64,000 nucleotides of DNA from Parabacteroides gordonii MS-1 = DSM 23371. GTDB lineage: Bacteria > Bacteroidota > Bacteroidia > Bacteroidales > Tannerellaceae. Where the stretch lies: positions 1,244,419 to 1,308,418 of the forward strand of contig NZ_KQ033919.1 of NCBI RefSeq assembly GCF_000969825.1, written 5' to 3'. A model generated the notes under the pieces. It did no database searches. It saw nothing but the letters and a program-made list of their open reading frames with translations, and was not told the DNA's origin. Of this stretch, positions 39,421 to 48,922 are shown piece by piece; positions within the stretch are counted from its first letter, which is position 1; the number at the start of each line of letters is the position of its first letter. A program made the translations under genes and the position numbers.

Positions 39421-40599
39421 TTACTTGAATTTAAGAATCCTGACTACCGGATTATCGTCCTCGACAAGTGTCTTCGCAATTTTCGGCCCATTTCCTTTCA
39501 ATCGTTTTCCTTTATAGGCATCTATCACAGATGATGCCTGAATAAATTCGGCATACATATTCTTTGCGATAGCAGGAGATCCGCTTGGCTCCCATCTACC
39601 CTGACTCCAAGCTCTCGTGTCATATTCTGCATCCAAAATCGATACTTTATTTATTTCTCCGGTTTTAATATCATACATAAATGCTGGAGTTTTTCCACCT
39701 GTCGAATTAAAATCTAAAAGAAACGTACCTATCAGCAAAAATTTATCAGTTGTCACAAAGGGGAACCATATATTCCGAGGTTCAGAGGCATGAGTTGACG
39801 GTGTACGGAGCAATAGAGGGATTAATTCTTTTTCCGGAGATAATTGATATAGCGTATCAGACGATATATCTGCAATCATTAAATTCTGACCATAATGCAT
39901 GTTCTGTGGATAATAAAATTGAAAAGATCTCCATTTGTTTCCTTCTAATTTTTGAGGTATAGCATTTGAATATCTTTTCGAAAAATGAAGTCCCAACATG
40001 GCAATCAAACTGCCGTCTTTTTTGGAAACAAGACGATAAGGATCTTTTTTAGTCTTGCTTTCACGCCCAGGTTCAACAATTACATCATCGTATATAAATA
40101 GGGATTCATCATCAAAATTGAAAATTTTCATATCATTATCAAATCCATTTATTTTCAACGTTCGCTTATATTCTCCCTTTAGTGAATAAACCAGAATAAA
40201 TTGAGAACAGACATATATCTCCTCCTTCTTTTCATCCAAAATAGTACCATTTTTAATCCAAGTATACTCCATACCTCCTTGTCCTTTGTGATTAAAATGA
40301 GAATAGAGCTTTCCTGTTTTACGATCGAAAACAAATATATCTCCTAATCGAGCTTCATGTACAAGAATATATTTATCCGTAACAGCCGAGAGTACCGATG
40401 AACCACCTAACAAAATATCATCTGTCGTCTCCAACGGCACATACTCAATATCTGCCATATCCTGAAGACGTAACTTTTTTTGAGGATAGTCTTTTGAAAA
40501 ATCAAAAACCGGCAAGTCTCCTGTTTTCGATTGAGAACTTATTAATTGAATCCCTATTAAAAAGAAGGAAAGTAATAAGATGAGTTGTTGTGTCTTCAT
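39421..40599 (-). CDS. Six-bladed beta-propeller protein (DUF4934-like)
   Basis: The 392-residue protein has a signal peptide (MKTQQLILLLSFFLIGIQLISS) and then the typical opening of the Bacteroidales 6-bladed propeller family: VFDFSKDYPQKKLRLQDMAD, IEYVPLETTDDILLG. Repeating blade motifs include YILVHEARLGDIFVFDRKTG and IFNFDDESLFIYDD. It is likely exported; no lipobox cysteine is seen. Function is unknown; such proteins often sit in accessory, polysaccharide-related or surface loci. It stands alone, AT-rich, with a TATCTTTC -7-like element about 50 bases upstream (40655-40648). Confidence 0.72.
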   Translation of the reverse strand: MKTQQLILLLSFFLIGIQLISSQSKTGDLPVFDFSKDYPQKKLRLQDMADIEYVPLETTDDILLGGSSVLSAVTDKYILVHEARLGDIFVFDRKTGKLYSHFNHKGQGGMEYTWIKNGTILDEKKEEIYVCSQFILVYSLKGEYKRTLKINGFDNDMKIFNFDDESLFIYDDVIVEPGRESKTKKDPYRLVSKKDGSLIAMLGLHFSKRYSNAIPQKLEGNKWRSFQFYYPQNMHYGQNLMIADISSDTLYQLSPEKELIPLLLRTPSTHASEPRNIWFPFVTTDKFLLIGTFLLDFNSTGGKTPAFMYDIKTGEINKVSILDAEYDTRAWSQGRWEPSGSPAIAKNMYAEFIQASSVIDAYKGKRLKGNGPKIAKTLVEDDNPVVRILKFK

Positions 40600-40950
40600 G
40601 ATTTTTTGTTTTTATATATTATGCTTGCATTGAATCTTATTCAATTTCGAAAGATACGTATTATTACGAGAATTACGTAGCGAAGAGAGCCAAAATTATT
40701 TAATCCCAATATTTATATGCAATTAGTACATAAAATATACAAAAAGGTACCGTATGCCGGTACAATTCCTTCTTTACGGTATTATATTTGTATTCAAACC
40801 TTTTTGCATTTGATATATATCAAACGAATAAAGCACATATATGCTTCTTCCATTTGATAATTGATCTCTTTTCATTCGATATTAGCAGAATGAATTTTTG
40901 TTTGGGACAAAAAATAGCTCCGACTGGTATTAATTTAAATAAAGATAGCA
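40600..40950. other. Divergent intergenic region between the beta-propeller and HU-like genes
   Basis: The region is AT-rich. It holds a -7-like box for the left gene near 40648-40655, a TATATTTG -7 box on the plus strand (40783-40790), and a perfect 16-bp palindrome TTTGATATATATCAAA at 40809-40824 that could be a regulator site. No gene is seen. Confidence 0.45.
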
Positions 40951-41544
40951 ATGAGTATAAAATTCGGATGGTATAAGACCCCTGTCCCGGGAGACAGGGA
41001 AGACAAACAGGTTCCGCATGCACGGATCATTTCGCAAGGGACACTCGACACTAAATATATGTGTAAGATGATCTCGATGTCGAGCACCATTTCATCGGCC
41101 GATGTAAAAGGGGTATTGGAAGCACTGAATTTCTGGATGGGATTTTATCTGTCGGAAGGGAACAGTATCGAATTGGATGGACTGGGATATTTCACCCCTA
41201 CCCTGAAAAGCCGGATCGAAACGGATGAAAATGGCAAAAACAAAGTAGTTGCAGAAGCCGACTCGGTCAGTTTCCGTTGCGCAACATCCTTGAAAAGCCA
41301 GATACGGGAAGCAGGGCTGGAAGCGGTGAAAAAGGCGAATACAGAAAAACTCACACAGGAACAACGCCTGGAGAATATAATGAAAGAGGTTAAAGATAGC
41401 AAATGTATAAATTGCAGTACCGGCATGCAGATAAATCATTGCAGCCGGTTCATGGCTCTGAATGATCTGAAATCGCTGATGGACAGCAACAAACTGATTC
41501 AGGTCGGCAAAGGTAAACAAACAATGTACATACAGTCGTTTTAA
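40951..41544 (+). CDS. HU-like DNA-binding protein with extra C-terminal domain
   Basis: The 197-residue product opens MSIKFGWYKTPVPG and contains the HU-like pattern TKYMCKMISMSSTISSADVK, GVLEALNFWMGFYLSEGNS and ELDGLGYFTPTLKS. This is the same family as the protein at 31719. A C-terminal extension (about 120-197) has two cysteines (CINCSTG) and ends NKLIQVGKGKQTMYIQSF, perhaps a small winged helix or zinc-stabilised unit. It precedes a decayed ATPase gene whose promoter starts 29 bp after its stop. Targets are unknown. Confidence 0.75.
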   Translation: MSIKFGWYKTPVPGDREDKQVPHARIISQGTLDTKYMCKMISMSSTISSADVKGVLEALNFWMGFYLSEGNSIELDGLGYFTPTLKSRIETDENGKNKVVAEADSVSFRCATSLKSQIREAGLEAVKKANTEKLTQEQRLENIMKEVKDSKCINCSTGMQINHCSRFMALNDLKSLMDSNKLIQVGKGKQTMYIQSF

Positions 41545-41572
41545 CCACAGCGAAAATTCAACATATAAGAGA

Positions 41573-41604
41573 TTTGCAGAATTGAAGAACAAAAAGTATC
41601 TTTG
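41573..41604 (+). promoter_or_regulatory. Consensus promoter of the decayed ATPase gene
   Basis: TTTG (41573-41576), exactly 20 bases, then TATCTTTG (41597-41604): a perfect Bacteroidetes promoter on the plus strand. Transcription should start near 41611, inside the palindromic repeats. Confidence 0.75.
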
Positions 41605-41605
41605 C

Positions 41606-41646
41606 AATGACCATTAATGTAATGGCCATTAAATTAACCATCATTA
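41606..41646 (+). repeat. Palindromic repeats at the start of the decayed ATPase transcript
   Basis: Three related blocks, each containing CCATTA or CCATCATTA (starting 41611, 41626 and 41638), include a perfect 12-bp palindrome TAATGGCCATTA at 41620-41631. They follow the -7 box directly, an operator-like position comparable to the repeats at 30490-30539. Confidence 0.55.
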
Positions 41647-41647
41647 A

Positions 41648-42073
41648 AACAGAACCGAACCGGAAAGCAGAAACAGCCGCTGGTGCCTGAATGATAATTA
41701 TCTGATGTTTTGGTTCCGTTTTATATTCCCCAACCTGTCTATGATAGAATTAGGAAAAAACGATATGCTTGAAAAATTCATCTTAAAGAACTATGAACAG
41801 TACAGCGGGCATATACTGGAACGTTATTTCAGAGACATGATTGCTGAAAGTGAAGACATTACGGACATCGGTAATTATTGGGACAACAAGGGAGAAAATG
41901 AAATCGACCTTATCGCCCTCAATCGCTTTGATGGAAAGACATTAATAGCTGAAGTCAAACGAAATCCAAATAAGATTAATATAGCTCGTCTATATGAAAA
42001 AGTTGCTTCCATACAGAAACAATTATCGCATTACACATTGGATATAAAAGGCTTGTCACTGCAAGATATGTAA
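41648..42073 (+). pseudogene. 5'-deleted AAA ATPase (C-terminal DUF234-like remnant)
   Basis: From 41648 the frame reads as the C-terminal third of an archaeal-type AAA ATPase: SRNSRWCLNDNYLMFWF, then FRFIFPNLSMIELGKNDMLE and a nuclease-like ending (NEIDLIALNRFDGKTLIAEVK). The family normally has about 250-300 further residues with Walker A and B motifs; none are present. Homology runs upstream of the first ATG (41705) to within a few bases of the palindromic repeats. A deletion therefore seems to have joined the promoter region directly to the C-terminal part. The ending EIDLIA...EVK keeps PD-(D/E)xK-like residues. Confidence 0.72.
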
Positions 42074-42115
42074 ACAGCAGAACAGAAACGTTGAATAGAT
42101 TAAACCTCCGTCGAT

Positions 42116-44188
42116 ATGATATTACTCTCAAACATAGACTTCACCCTGCCACTGGCAGATCCGGTATTGAAATTCTTACTGATCCTGCTTATTATATTGG
42201 CAGCTCCGCTCCTGCTGAACAAACTGAGGGTGCCTCATTTGCTCGGATTGATCATTGCCGGGGCCATTATCGGGCCGAACGGTTTTAACCTGGTGCTACG
42301 GGATAGCAGTATCATTCTTTCGGGAACGGCCGGATTGCTTTATATCATGTTTCTGGCCGGGTTGGAAATCGATATGGGGGATTTTAAAAAGAACAGTGGG
42401 AAAAGCCTTACTTTCGGGATGTACACCTTCCTGATCCCAATGATCTTAGGGACAGCAACCGGATTATGGGTACTTAATTTCAGCATAGAGACATCGGTGT
42501 TGCTTGCCAGTATGTTTGCTTCGCACACGCTGATCGCCTACCCGATCATCAGTAAACTGGGGATCAGCAAGAATAATGCTGTGAGTATTACCGTCGGGGG
42601 AACGATGATCACGGATACACTGGCTTTGCTTGTGCTGACGATCATTGTCGGCATGGCGACAGGCAATGCGGATGATGCTTTCTGGATACGTCTAGGCATA
42701 TCGGTCGTTGTTTTCGCTTTGTTCGTACTGCTTGTATTTCCTTTTATCGGACGCTGGTTCTTTAAAAGGGTACACGATAATATTTCACAATATATCTTTG
42801 TGCTCTCGATGGTTTTCTTTGGAGCCTTCCTGGCGCAATTGGCGGGGATGGAAGCTATTATCGGCTCTTTCCTGGCAGGGTTGGCACTGAACAGGCTGAT
42901 CCCGCAAAGTTCGCCGTTGATGAACCGCGTGGAATTTGTCGGTAATGCCATCTTTATTCCCTTCTTCCTGCTGAGTGTCGGAATGCTGATCGATTACCGG
43001 GCTTTTTTCACCAGCTTTGAAACGATTAAAGTCGGAGTAGTGATGATCATTGTAGCAACAGCCGCCAAATATGCGGCCGCATGGCTGACCCAAAAAACGT
43101 TCCGGCTCTCGGTAGACCAGCGAAGCGTTATTTTCGGACTTAGCAATGCGCAGGCTGCCGCCACACTAGCCGCAGTAATGGTCGGTTATAATGTCATACT
43201 GGGAACAACACCGGACGGCGAACCGATCCGCCTGTTGAATGAAAGTGTCCTGAACGGAACGATCCTGATGATCCTGGTGACCTGTGCGATTGCCTCTTTC
43301 TCCGCCCAGAAAGGAGCCCACAACATTGCCATGAAAGAGTCGGAAGAAGAAAAAGACGACAATGAGGCGAAAGACGAGCATATCCTGATCCCTGTCAGCA
43401 ATGAAGAAACGGTGGAAGAATTAGTACACCTCAGCCTGGCCGTCAAATCGAAAACCAATACCAGCGGGTTATATGCGCTTAAAGTGATAGACAACCATAA
43501 TAACTCGGACGAGAAAGCGCTGAAATCATCCAGGCGGGTACTGCAAACCGCCGTCGATACGGCAGCCGCCACAGACACACGCTTAAAAGGGCTGCTCCGG
43601 TACGACCTGAGCATCTCCAATGCGATCACCAGCGTAGTCAAGGAGCGTGAAATAACCGACCTCGTCCTCGGACTACATAAGGAGAAGGATATCCCGGCAG
43701 CCTTCCTGGGAAATATCGTGGAGAACGTGCTGCAACACAGCAGTGTGACGACATTTATTTACAAACCGGTACAACCGCTTTCAACCATCAAACGCCATCT
43801 GATCATCATCCCTGATCAGGCCGAGAAAGAGATCGGTTTCATACAGATCATGAACCGGGTATGGAATGTATTGCAGAACACCGGCGCAAAAGTGGTCTTT
43901 TACGGCTCCGACGACACCTTAAAAGCTATCAAAAAGCTGTTCGCCAAAAGGGCAGGAGAAATATCCTATACCCACTTCAGCGATTGGGACGATTTTCTGA
44001 TCGTTTTCCGGGATGTGAAAGCGGACGACAGCATGTGGGTGATCTTCAGCCGGAAGGAAGGTTTGTCGTATGACCCTGTAATGCCCCGTATTCCGGGATA
44101 TCTGAATAAATATTTCCAGTCCAACAGCTTCATCCTCTCCTACCCGATACAGGCGAGCATGGATGAAAGTACAAGGTATCTGACATAA
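42116..44188 (+). CDS. CPA2-family cation/proton antiporter with universal-stress-like C-terminus
   Basis: The 690-residue protein begins with about 12 membrane segments (residues 15-395) of the Na+/H+ exchanger type. Motifs include LLGLIIAGAIIGPNGFNLV, GLLYIMFLAGLEIDMGDFKK and TMITDTLALLVLT. The cytoplasmic remainder (about 410-690: EHILIPVSNEETVEELVHL, KRHLIIIPDQAEKEIGFI) looks like two universal-stress-protein-like domains instead of the RCK domain of Kef channels. The transported ion is not evident. It starts 42 bp after the ATPase remnant. Confidence 0.85.
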   Translation: MILLSNIDFTLPLADPVLKFLLILLIILAAPLLLNKLRVPHLLGLIIAGAIIGPNGFNLVLRDSSIILSGTAGLLYIMFLAGLEIDMGDFKKNSGKSLTFGMYTFLIPMILGTATGLWVLNFSIETSVLLASMFASHTLIAYPIISKLGISKNNAVSITVGGTMITDTLALLVLTIIVGMATGNADDAFWIRLGISVVVFALFVLLVFPFIGRWFFKRVHDNISQYIFVLSMVFFGAFLAQLAGMEAIIGSFLAGLALNRLIPQSSPLMNRVEFVGNAIFIPFFLLSVGMLIDYRAFFTSFETIKVGVVMIIVATAAKYAAAWLTQKTFRLSVDQRSVIFGLSNAQAAATLAAVMVGYNVILGTTPDGEPIRLLNESVLNGTILMILVTCAIASFSAQKGAHNIAMKESEEEKDDNEAKDEHILIPVSNEETVEELVHLSLAVKSKTNTSGLYALKVIDNHNNSDEKALKSSRRVLQTAVDTAAATDTRLKGLLRYDLSISNAITSVVKEREITDLVLGLHKEKDIPAAFLGNIVENVLQHSSVTTFIYKPVQPLSTIKRHLIIIPDQAEKEIGFIQIMNRVWNVLQNTGAKVVFYGSDDTLKAIKKLFAKRAGEISYTHFSDWDDFLIVFRDVKADDSMWVIFSRKEGLSYDPVMPRIPGYLNKYFQSNSFILSYPIQASMDESTRYLT

Positions 44189-44261
44189 AAATAGGATTTT
44201 CATACGCATTCGATTAAGCTATAAAATCATAAAGCGTGAACAGTTGTTGACATATTTCAGT

Positions 44262-44269
44262 TATATTTG
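44262..44269 (+). promoter_or_regulatory. -7 promoter element of the mlaE/mlaF-like operon
   Basis: TATATTTG matches TAnnTTTG and lies 29 bases before the first ATG. No -33 box with normal spacing is clear. Confidence 0.45.
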
Positions 44270-44298
44270 CAGACTGGAACAGATAAGTACTTCAAAAA

Positions 44299-45048
44299 AT
44301 GATGAATAAAGCATTACATAGAATGGGAGAATATGTCATGTTGATGGGGAAATCCATATCAATACCTGACAGATGGAGCATGTTCTTCAAACAATTGATA
44401 AAAGAGATCTATAAACTGGGAGTCGATTCCCTCTGGATCGTAATAATCATTTCAGTCTTTATAGGTACGGTTATCGCTATTCAGATATCGCTGAATATCA
44501 GCTCTCCGTTGATCCCTAAATTTACAATCGGATATACGACCCGTGAGATTATCCTGCTTGAGTTTTCATCTTCTATCATGTGTTTGATCCTGGCCGGTAA
44601 GGTGGGAAGTAATATTGCTTCCGAGATCGGAACCATGCGCGTAACGGAACAAATCGATGCGATGGAAATCATGGGGGTAAATTCGGCTAATTTCCTGATC
44701 ATGCCGAAAATTGCCGGGCTGATGATCTTTATTCCAGTATTGGTTGTATTCAGTATGTTCACCGGTATGCTGGGAGGTATTGCAGCCAGTCACTCGACGG
44801 GAACGGGAATGACCCCCGCTTCTTTCGAATACGGATTGCAGTTCTATTTCAATGAATTCTATATTTGGTATTCTATTATAAAATCAGTGGTTTATGCCTT
44901 CATTATCTCATCGATAGCCGCTTATTTCGGGTACTATGTAAAAGGAGGTGCGCTTGAAGTTGGTAAAGCCAGTACAAACGCTGTAGTAATGAGCAGTATC
45001 ATGATCCTGCTGGCAGACGTAATAATGACCCATTTAATGCTTACGTAA
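44299..45048 (+). CDS. MlaE-family lipid ABC transporter permease
   Basis: The 249-residue membrane protein has about five hydrophobic segments and the MlaE/DUF140 signatures LEFSSSIMCLILAGKVGSNI, ASEIGTMRVTEQIDAMEIMG and FLIMPKIAGLM. These permeases move phospholipids between inner and outer membranes. An alternative start is the second Met codon. The ATPase gene follows after 3 bp. The substrate-binding MlaD/MCE gene expected in a full operon is not next to it. Confidence 0.9.
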   Translation: MMNKALHRMGEYVMLMGKSISIPDRWSMFFKQLIKEIYKLGVDSLWIVIIISVFIGTVIAIQISLNISSPLIPKFTIGYTTREIILLEFSSSIMCLILAGKVGSNIASEIGTMRVTEQIDAMEIMGVNSANFLIMPKIAGLMIFIPVLVVFSMFTGMLGGIAASHSTGTGMTPASFEYGLQFYFNEFYIWYSIIKSVVYAFIISSIAAYFGYYVKGGALEVGKASTNAVVMSSIMILLADVIMTHLMLT

Positions 45049-45051
45049 GAA

Positions 45052-45822
45052 ATGATAGAAGTAAAAAATATAACGAAATCATTTGAAGGTCGTACCGTAC
45101 TGAATAATATCAGTGCCGTCTTCGAAACGGGTAAAACCAATCTTATTATCGGACGAAGCGGTTCCGGTAAGACGGTTTTGATCAAAAATATTATCGGGCT
45201 GATGAAACCGGATTCAGGTGAGATCCTGTATGACGGCCGCGATTTGACTTCAATGGGGAAATTAGAGCTTAATATGCTCCGCCGGGAAATGGGTATGTTG
45301 TTTCAGGGTTCGGCCCTGTTCGACAGCATGACGGTTCTTGAAAACGTAATGTTCCCCCTTAATATGTTTTCTAAAGACTCTTTTAAAGAAAGGGAAAAGA
45401 GAGCGATGTTCTGCCTGGAGCGTGTAAACCTTTCGGAAGCCGAGCATTTGTATCCGTCCGAGATCAGTGGTGGTATGATGAAACGTGCAGCTATCGCCCG
45501 TGCCATTTCATTAAATCCGAAATATCTCTTTTGTGATGAGCCGAACTCAGGCCTCGACCCAAAGACTTCTTTGTTGATAGACGACCTGATCCACGATATT
45601 ACGACTGAATATAAGATGACGACTGTCATTAACACCCACGATATGAACTCGGTGATGAATATCGGAGAAAATATCATCTTCATCAAGGAAGGTGTCAAAG
45701 AATGGCAGGGGACAAAAGACCAGGTCATTACTTCTAACAATAAAGCCCTGAATGACTTTATCTTTGCATCCGACCTGTTCCGAAAGGTTAAGGAGGTGGA
45801 GATGCAACAGGAAGAAGGATAA
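45052..45822 (+). CDS. MlaF-like ABC transporter ATP-binding protein
   Basis: The 256-residue ATPase has Walker A IIGRSGSGKTVLIKNIIGL (about residues 33-51), signature YPSEISGGMMKRAAIARAI and Walker B KYLFCDEPNSGLDPKTS. The SGGMMKR signature and the MVTH-like INTHDMNSV are typical of the Mla subfamily. It is paired with the permease 3 bp upstream and ends at a shared bidirectional terminator. Confidence 0.9.
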   Translation: MIEVKNITKSFEGRTVLNNISAVFETGKTNLIIGRSGSGKTVLIKNIIGLMKPDSGEILYDGRDLTSMGKLELNMLRREMGMLFQGSALFDSMTVLENVMFPLNMFSKDSFKEREKRAMFCLERVNLSEAEHLYPSEISGGMMKRAAIARAISLNPKYLFCDEPNSGLDPKTSLLIDDLIHDITTEYKMTTVINTHDMNSVMNIGENIIFIKEGVKEWQGTKDQVITSNNKALNDFIFASDLFRKVKEVEMQQEEG

Positions 45823-45828
45823 AAAAAA

Positions 45829-45856
45829 CTCCGGTCGGTCGACCGGAGCTTTTTTA
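45829..45856. terminator. Bidirectional terminator between mlaF-like and M16 peptidase genes
   Basis: A perfect stem CTCCGGTC/GACCGGAG with a 4-base loop is flanked by an A run on the left (45821-45828) and a T run on the right (45850-45856). It can terminate both convergent genes, whose stop codons are at 45822 and 45858. Confidence 0.9.
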
Positions 45857-45857
45857 T

Positions 45858-48770
45858 TTAGTACCCGAACAGTTCCTCTTTACTTAGTTTAGTGATCGGC
45901 CCATACTCGGAAAGGGCTTTCAGATCCAGATCTTTTTCGTCACCAAGCACGCAATAGGTATACTTACGACCTTTCACCCATTTTTCCTGGAAAGCTTTAA
46001 TCTCGTCCAAAGTCATGGATGGTGCCTTTTCGTAAAGCTCTTTGCGGCTATCTACGTTCAGTCCCATATCCTGTGCATTCATATACGACCATAACACATT
46101 CGATTTTGTGATACGATCTGTACGCAAACGCGTGATCAACGCATCCTTAGCCAGCTCGAAAGCTTTTTCCGATTCAGGCATATTATTGATTATATCATCA
46201 AAAGCTTTCATAGCATCGATCATCTTGTCATTTTGAGTCGCGATGAACGTACGATATACATACGGATATTTTAATTTGGAAGGGGTAATAAGGAACGCCC
46301 CGGCGGAATAAGCCAGACCGCGTGCTTCACGCATTTCCTGGAATACAATAGCATTCATTCCTCCTCCAAAATACTCATTATACATATTCAACGTAGGCTG
46401 GATAGCCGGATCAAATTTCTCACCCCGGTTAGAGACAGCAGAGAAATAGATCTGTTTGGCATCGTATTGCGCCAGTAAGACTTTATTTCCGGTAGTTTCC
46501 TGTTGCTTAAAGTCTGCGGCTGCCGGAACCGGATTCAACGTTGCAGGAACATTGTGGTATTTCTCAATAATATCCAGCAATGCCTGTGTTTTCTCCGGGC
46601 CATAATACATGATAGTATGTTCGTATGAGTTTATCTTACGGATACGGTCTACGAGTTCCTGCGGATCCATCTGTTGCAACTCGGCAGTTGTCAGCACATG
46701 AGTAGCAGAAGAGTTGGGCCCCCAAATAGCATATTGAATCAGTTTATTGAAATTCTGTCCCTGATTCAATTTTGCATCAGCTCTTTTCTTCAAGATATCA
46801 TCTGCCAGATTTGCGTATGTATCCTTATTAACCTGGGCATCCGCCAGTAGTTCTTCAAACAAAGCCATTGCCTGCGGCATCTTTTCCTGTAAACCCTCCA
46901 ACATCACATAAGTGCGATCGGAACCGGGGAATACACTGAAATAACATGCCAAACGATAAAATTCTTCATTTATCTCCTTCAGGCTTTTCTTTGATGTTCC
47001 GAGATATTTCATGTATTCAAAGGCTGTACCCATTGCCTTATCATTATCATTCCCCATGTCAAATACATACATTAACGAGAATATATCGTTCGTTGTATTT
47101 TGCTTGTAAAGAACAGGAATACCGGATTTAGCGGTCAGTTTCTGCAGGTCTTTATCATAATCCAGGAATACCGGTTCGATAGGGGTCACATTTGAAGCCT
47201 GGATCTCTTTCAGGAAGACACTTGAACTGTCGCGATTCATTACGATCGGAGTGATCTTCGGTTTATCTATTTTCTTTTCATTCGGGTCTTTGCCTTCCCG
47301 TTTATAAATAAGGGCATAGTTGTCACCAAAATATTTATTCGCGAATTCAACGATCTGGGGCTTGGTGATCTTGCTCATCCTATCCAACTGAGCAACCTCA
47401 TCTTTCCAGTCCACACCATTAATAAATGAAGAGACAAACATATCGGCACGACTGTAATTATTATCCAGACGATACATCTGCATCAGTTTATAATTGTTGA
47501 TGGCAGCTTCCAACAGCCCTTCATCAAAGTCTCCTTTTTTCAATTTATCGATCTCAGCCAGGAAAAGATCCTTCACATCGTCAAGTGTCTGTCCTTGTTT
47601 CGGACGGCCACTCATCACAAATGCGTTATAATCAGCCATACCATACGTACCGGCATAGCAACTGAGCACTTTCTGCTGTTGTACCAAGTCGATATCCATC
47701 AAGCCTGCCTTTCCGTTCTGAACAATCTCTCCCGTCAGATTCAACAAATCTTGTTCCGGAGATGCTGCTCCGGGAAAACGCCAGCCTAATGTCACATTTT
47801 CAGCATCCAGCCCTAGTACTTCCTTAACAACCGGAACCTTGACGGGTGATTCATGTGTCACCGGCAATTCCGGCAGATTCGGATTCGGCTGTAAATGGTT
47901 GAAATATTTATTGATTATGGCAATAGTCTGGTCGGGATCAAAATCACCGGACATACAAATTGCCATATTATTAGGTACATACCAGGTCTTATGATAATTT
48001 TTTATATTAATGATAGAAGGGTTCTTCAGGTTCTCCTGCGTTCCCAAAACGGTCTGTGTCCCGTAAGGATGGTCGGGGAAAAGGGCGTTCAGAACAGCTT
48101 CATACACCTTACGTCCATCACTCGTCAGAGACATATTCTTTTCTTCGTAAACAGTTTCCAGTTCGGTATGGAAACCACGTATCACATTATTCTCAAAACG
48201 GTCTGCCTGTATTTTAGCCCAGTTATCGATCTGGTTCGAAGGTATGTCTTCGGTATAGACAGTCATATCGAAGCCCGTATACGCATTTGTCCCGTTTGCC
48301 CCGATGGCCGACATCAGTTTATCATATTCGTTCGGAATGGCATATTTCGACGCTTCATAAGAAATACTGTCTATCTGATGATAAATAGCTTTCCGTTCCC
48401 CTTCATCCGTAGTCTTCCGGTAGACTTCAAACAGCTGCTCGATTTGATCCAGCATCGGTTTTTCCATCTCATAATTCTGAGTACCGAACTTCTGCGTACC
48501 TTTAAACATCAAATGTTCAAAGTAATGTGCCAACCCGGTCGTTTCAGCCGGGTCATTCTTCCCGCCAACCCTTACTGCAATATAAGTCTGAATACGCGGA
48601 GTCTCTTTGTTTACGGTCAAATACACTTTCAAGCCGTTATCCAGCGTATAGATACGTGCTTTCATGGGGTCATTAGGGACTGTCTCGTACTTAAACGGGG
48701 AAGTCTCCTTACATGCTGCAGCCAGTAAAATAACTACAGCCAAAGAAAAAAGCTGAACAATTCTACGCAT
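45858..48770 (-). CDS. M16-family zinc peptidase lipoprotein (pitrilysin/insulinase type)
   Basis: The 970-residue protein carries a lipoprotein signal (LLAAAC, cysteine at 20). The inverted zinc motif HxxEH is HYFEH at residues 82-86, and a downstream glutamate region follows in ELETVYEEKNMSL. Four M16-type domains are present in two halves; the second half lacks the zinc motif, as usual. A helical insert of about 60 residues follows the zinc motif. It is probably anchored in the envelope and degrades peptides or small proteins. It has a TATATTTG -7 element (48808-48801 on the minus strand) about 31 bases before the ATG. Confidence 0.88.
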   Translation of the reverse strand: MRRIVQLFSLAVVILLAAACKETSPFKYETVPNDPMKARIYTLDNGLKVYLTVNKETPRIQTYIAVRVGGKNDPAETTGLAHYFEHLMFKGTQKFGTQNYEMEKPMLDQIEQLFEVYRKTTDEGERKAIYHQIDSISYEASKYAIPNEYDKLMSAIGANGTNAYTGFDMTVYTEDIPSNQIDNWAKIQADRFENNVIRGFHTELETVYEEKNMSLTSDGRKVYEAVLNALFPDHPYGTQTVLGTQENLKNPSIINIKNYHKTWYVPNNMAICMSGDFDPDQTIAIINKYFNHLQPNPNLPELPVTHESPVKVPVVKEVLGLDAENVTLGWRFPGAASPEQDLLNLTGEIVQNGKAGLMDIDLVQQQKVLSCYAGTYGMADYNAFVMSGRPKQGQTLDDVKDLFLAEIDKLKKGDFDEGLLEAAINNYKLMQMYRLDNNYSRADMFVSSFINGVDWKDEVAQLDRMSKITKPQIVEFANKYFGDNYALIYKREGKDPNEKKIDKPKITPIVMNRDSSSVFLKEIQASNVTPIEPVFLDYDKDLQKLTAKSGIPVLYKQNTTNDIFSLMYVFDMGNDNDKAMGTAFEYMKYLGTSKKSLKEINEEFYRLACYFSVFPGSDRTYVMLEGLQEKMPQAMALFEELLADAQVNKDTYANLADDILKKRADAKLNQGQNFNKLIQYAIWGPNSSATHVLTTAELQQMDPQELVDRIRKINSYEHTIMYYGPEKTQALLDIIEKYHNVPATLNPVPAAADFKQQETTGNKVLLAQYDAKQIYFSAVSNRGEKFDPAIQPTLNMYNEYFGGGMNAIVFQEMREARGLAYSAGAFLITPSKLKYPYVYRTFIATQNDKMIDAMKAFDDIINNMPESEKAFELAKDALITRLRTDRITKSNVLWSYMNAQDMGLNVDSRKELYEKAPSMTLDEIKAFQEKWVKGRKYTYCVLGDEKDLDLKALSEYGPITKLSKEELFGY

Positions 48771-48800
48771 AAGATTTAGATTTAGGGATTACTTAGGAGC

Positions 48801-48808
48801 CAAATATA
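48801..48808 (-). promoter_or_regulatory. -7 promoter element of the M16 peptidase gene
   Basis: The minus strand reads TATATTTG, matching TAnnTTTG, 31 bases before the ATG. A -33 box is not obvious. Confidence 0.45.
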
Positions 48809-48862
48809 TGAAAATATAAGTAAATAAGCCTCCATAAACAAGTAATTTCTTGGTTATTAGAC

Positions 48863-48900
48863 AAAAAAAAGCGATTATCGCAACAATATGCAATAATCGC
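48863..48900 (-). terminator. metK terminator
   Basis: GCGATTAT (48871-48878) pairs with ATAATCGC (48893-48900), with further pairing towards the loop. Eight T follow on the minus strand (48870-48863). It begins 23 bases after the metK stop. Confidence 0.85.
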
Positions 48901-48922
48901 CTTCCTATACTTATTCCGGATA

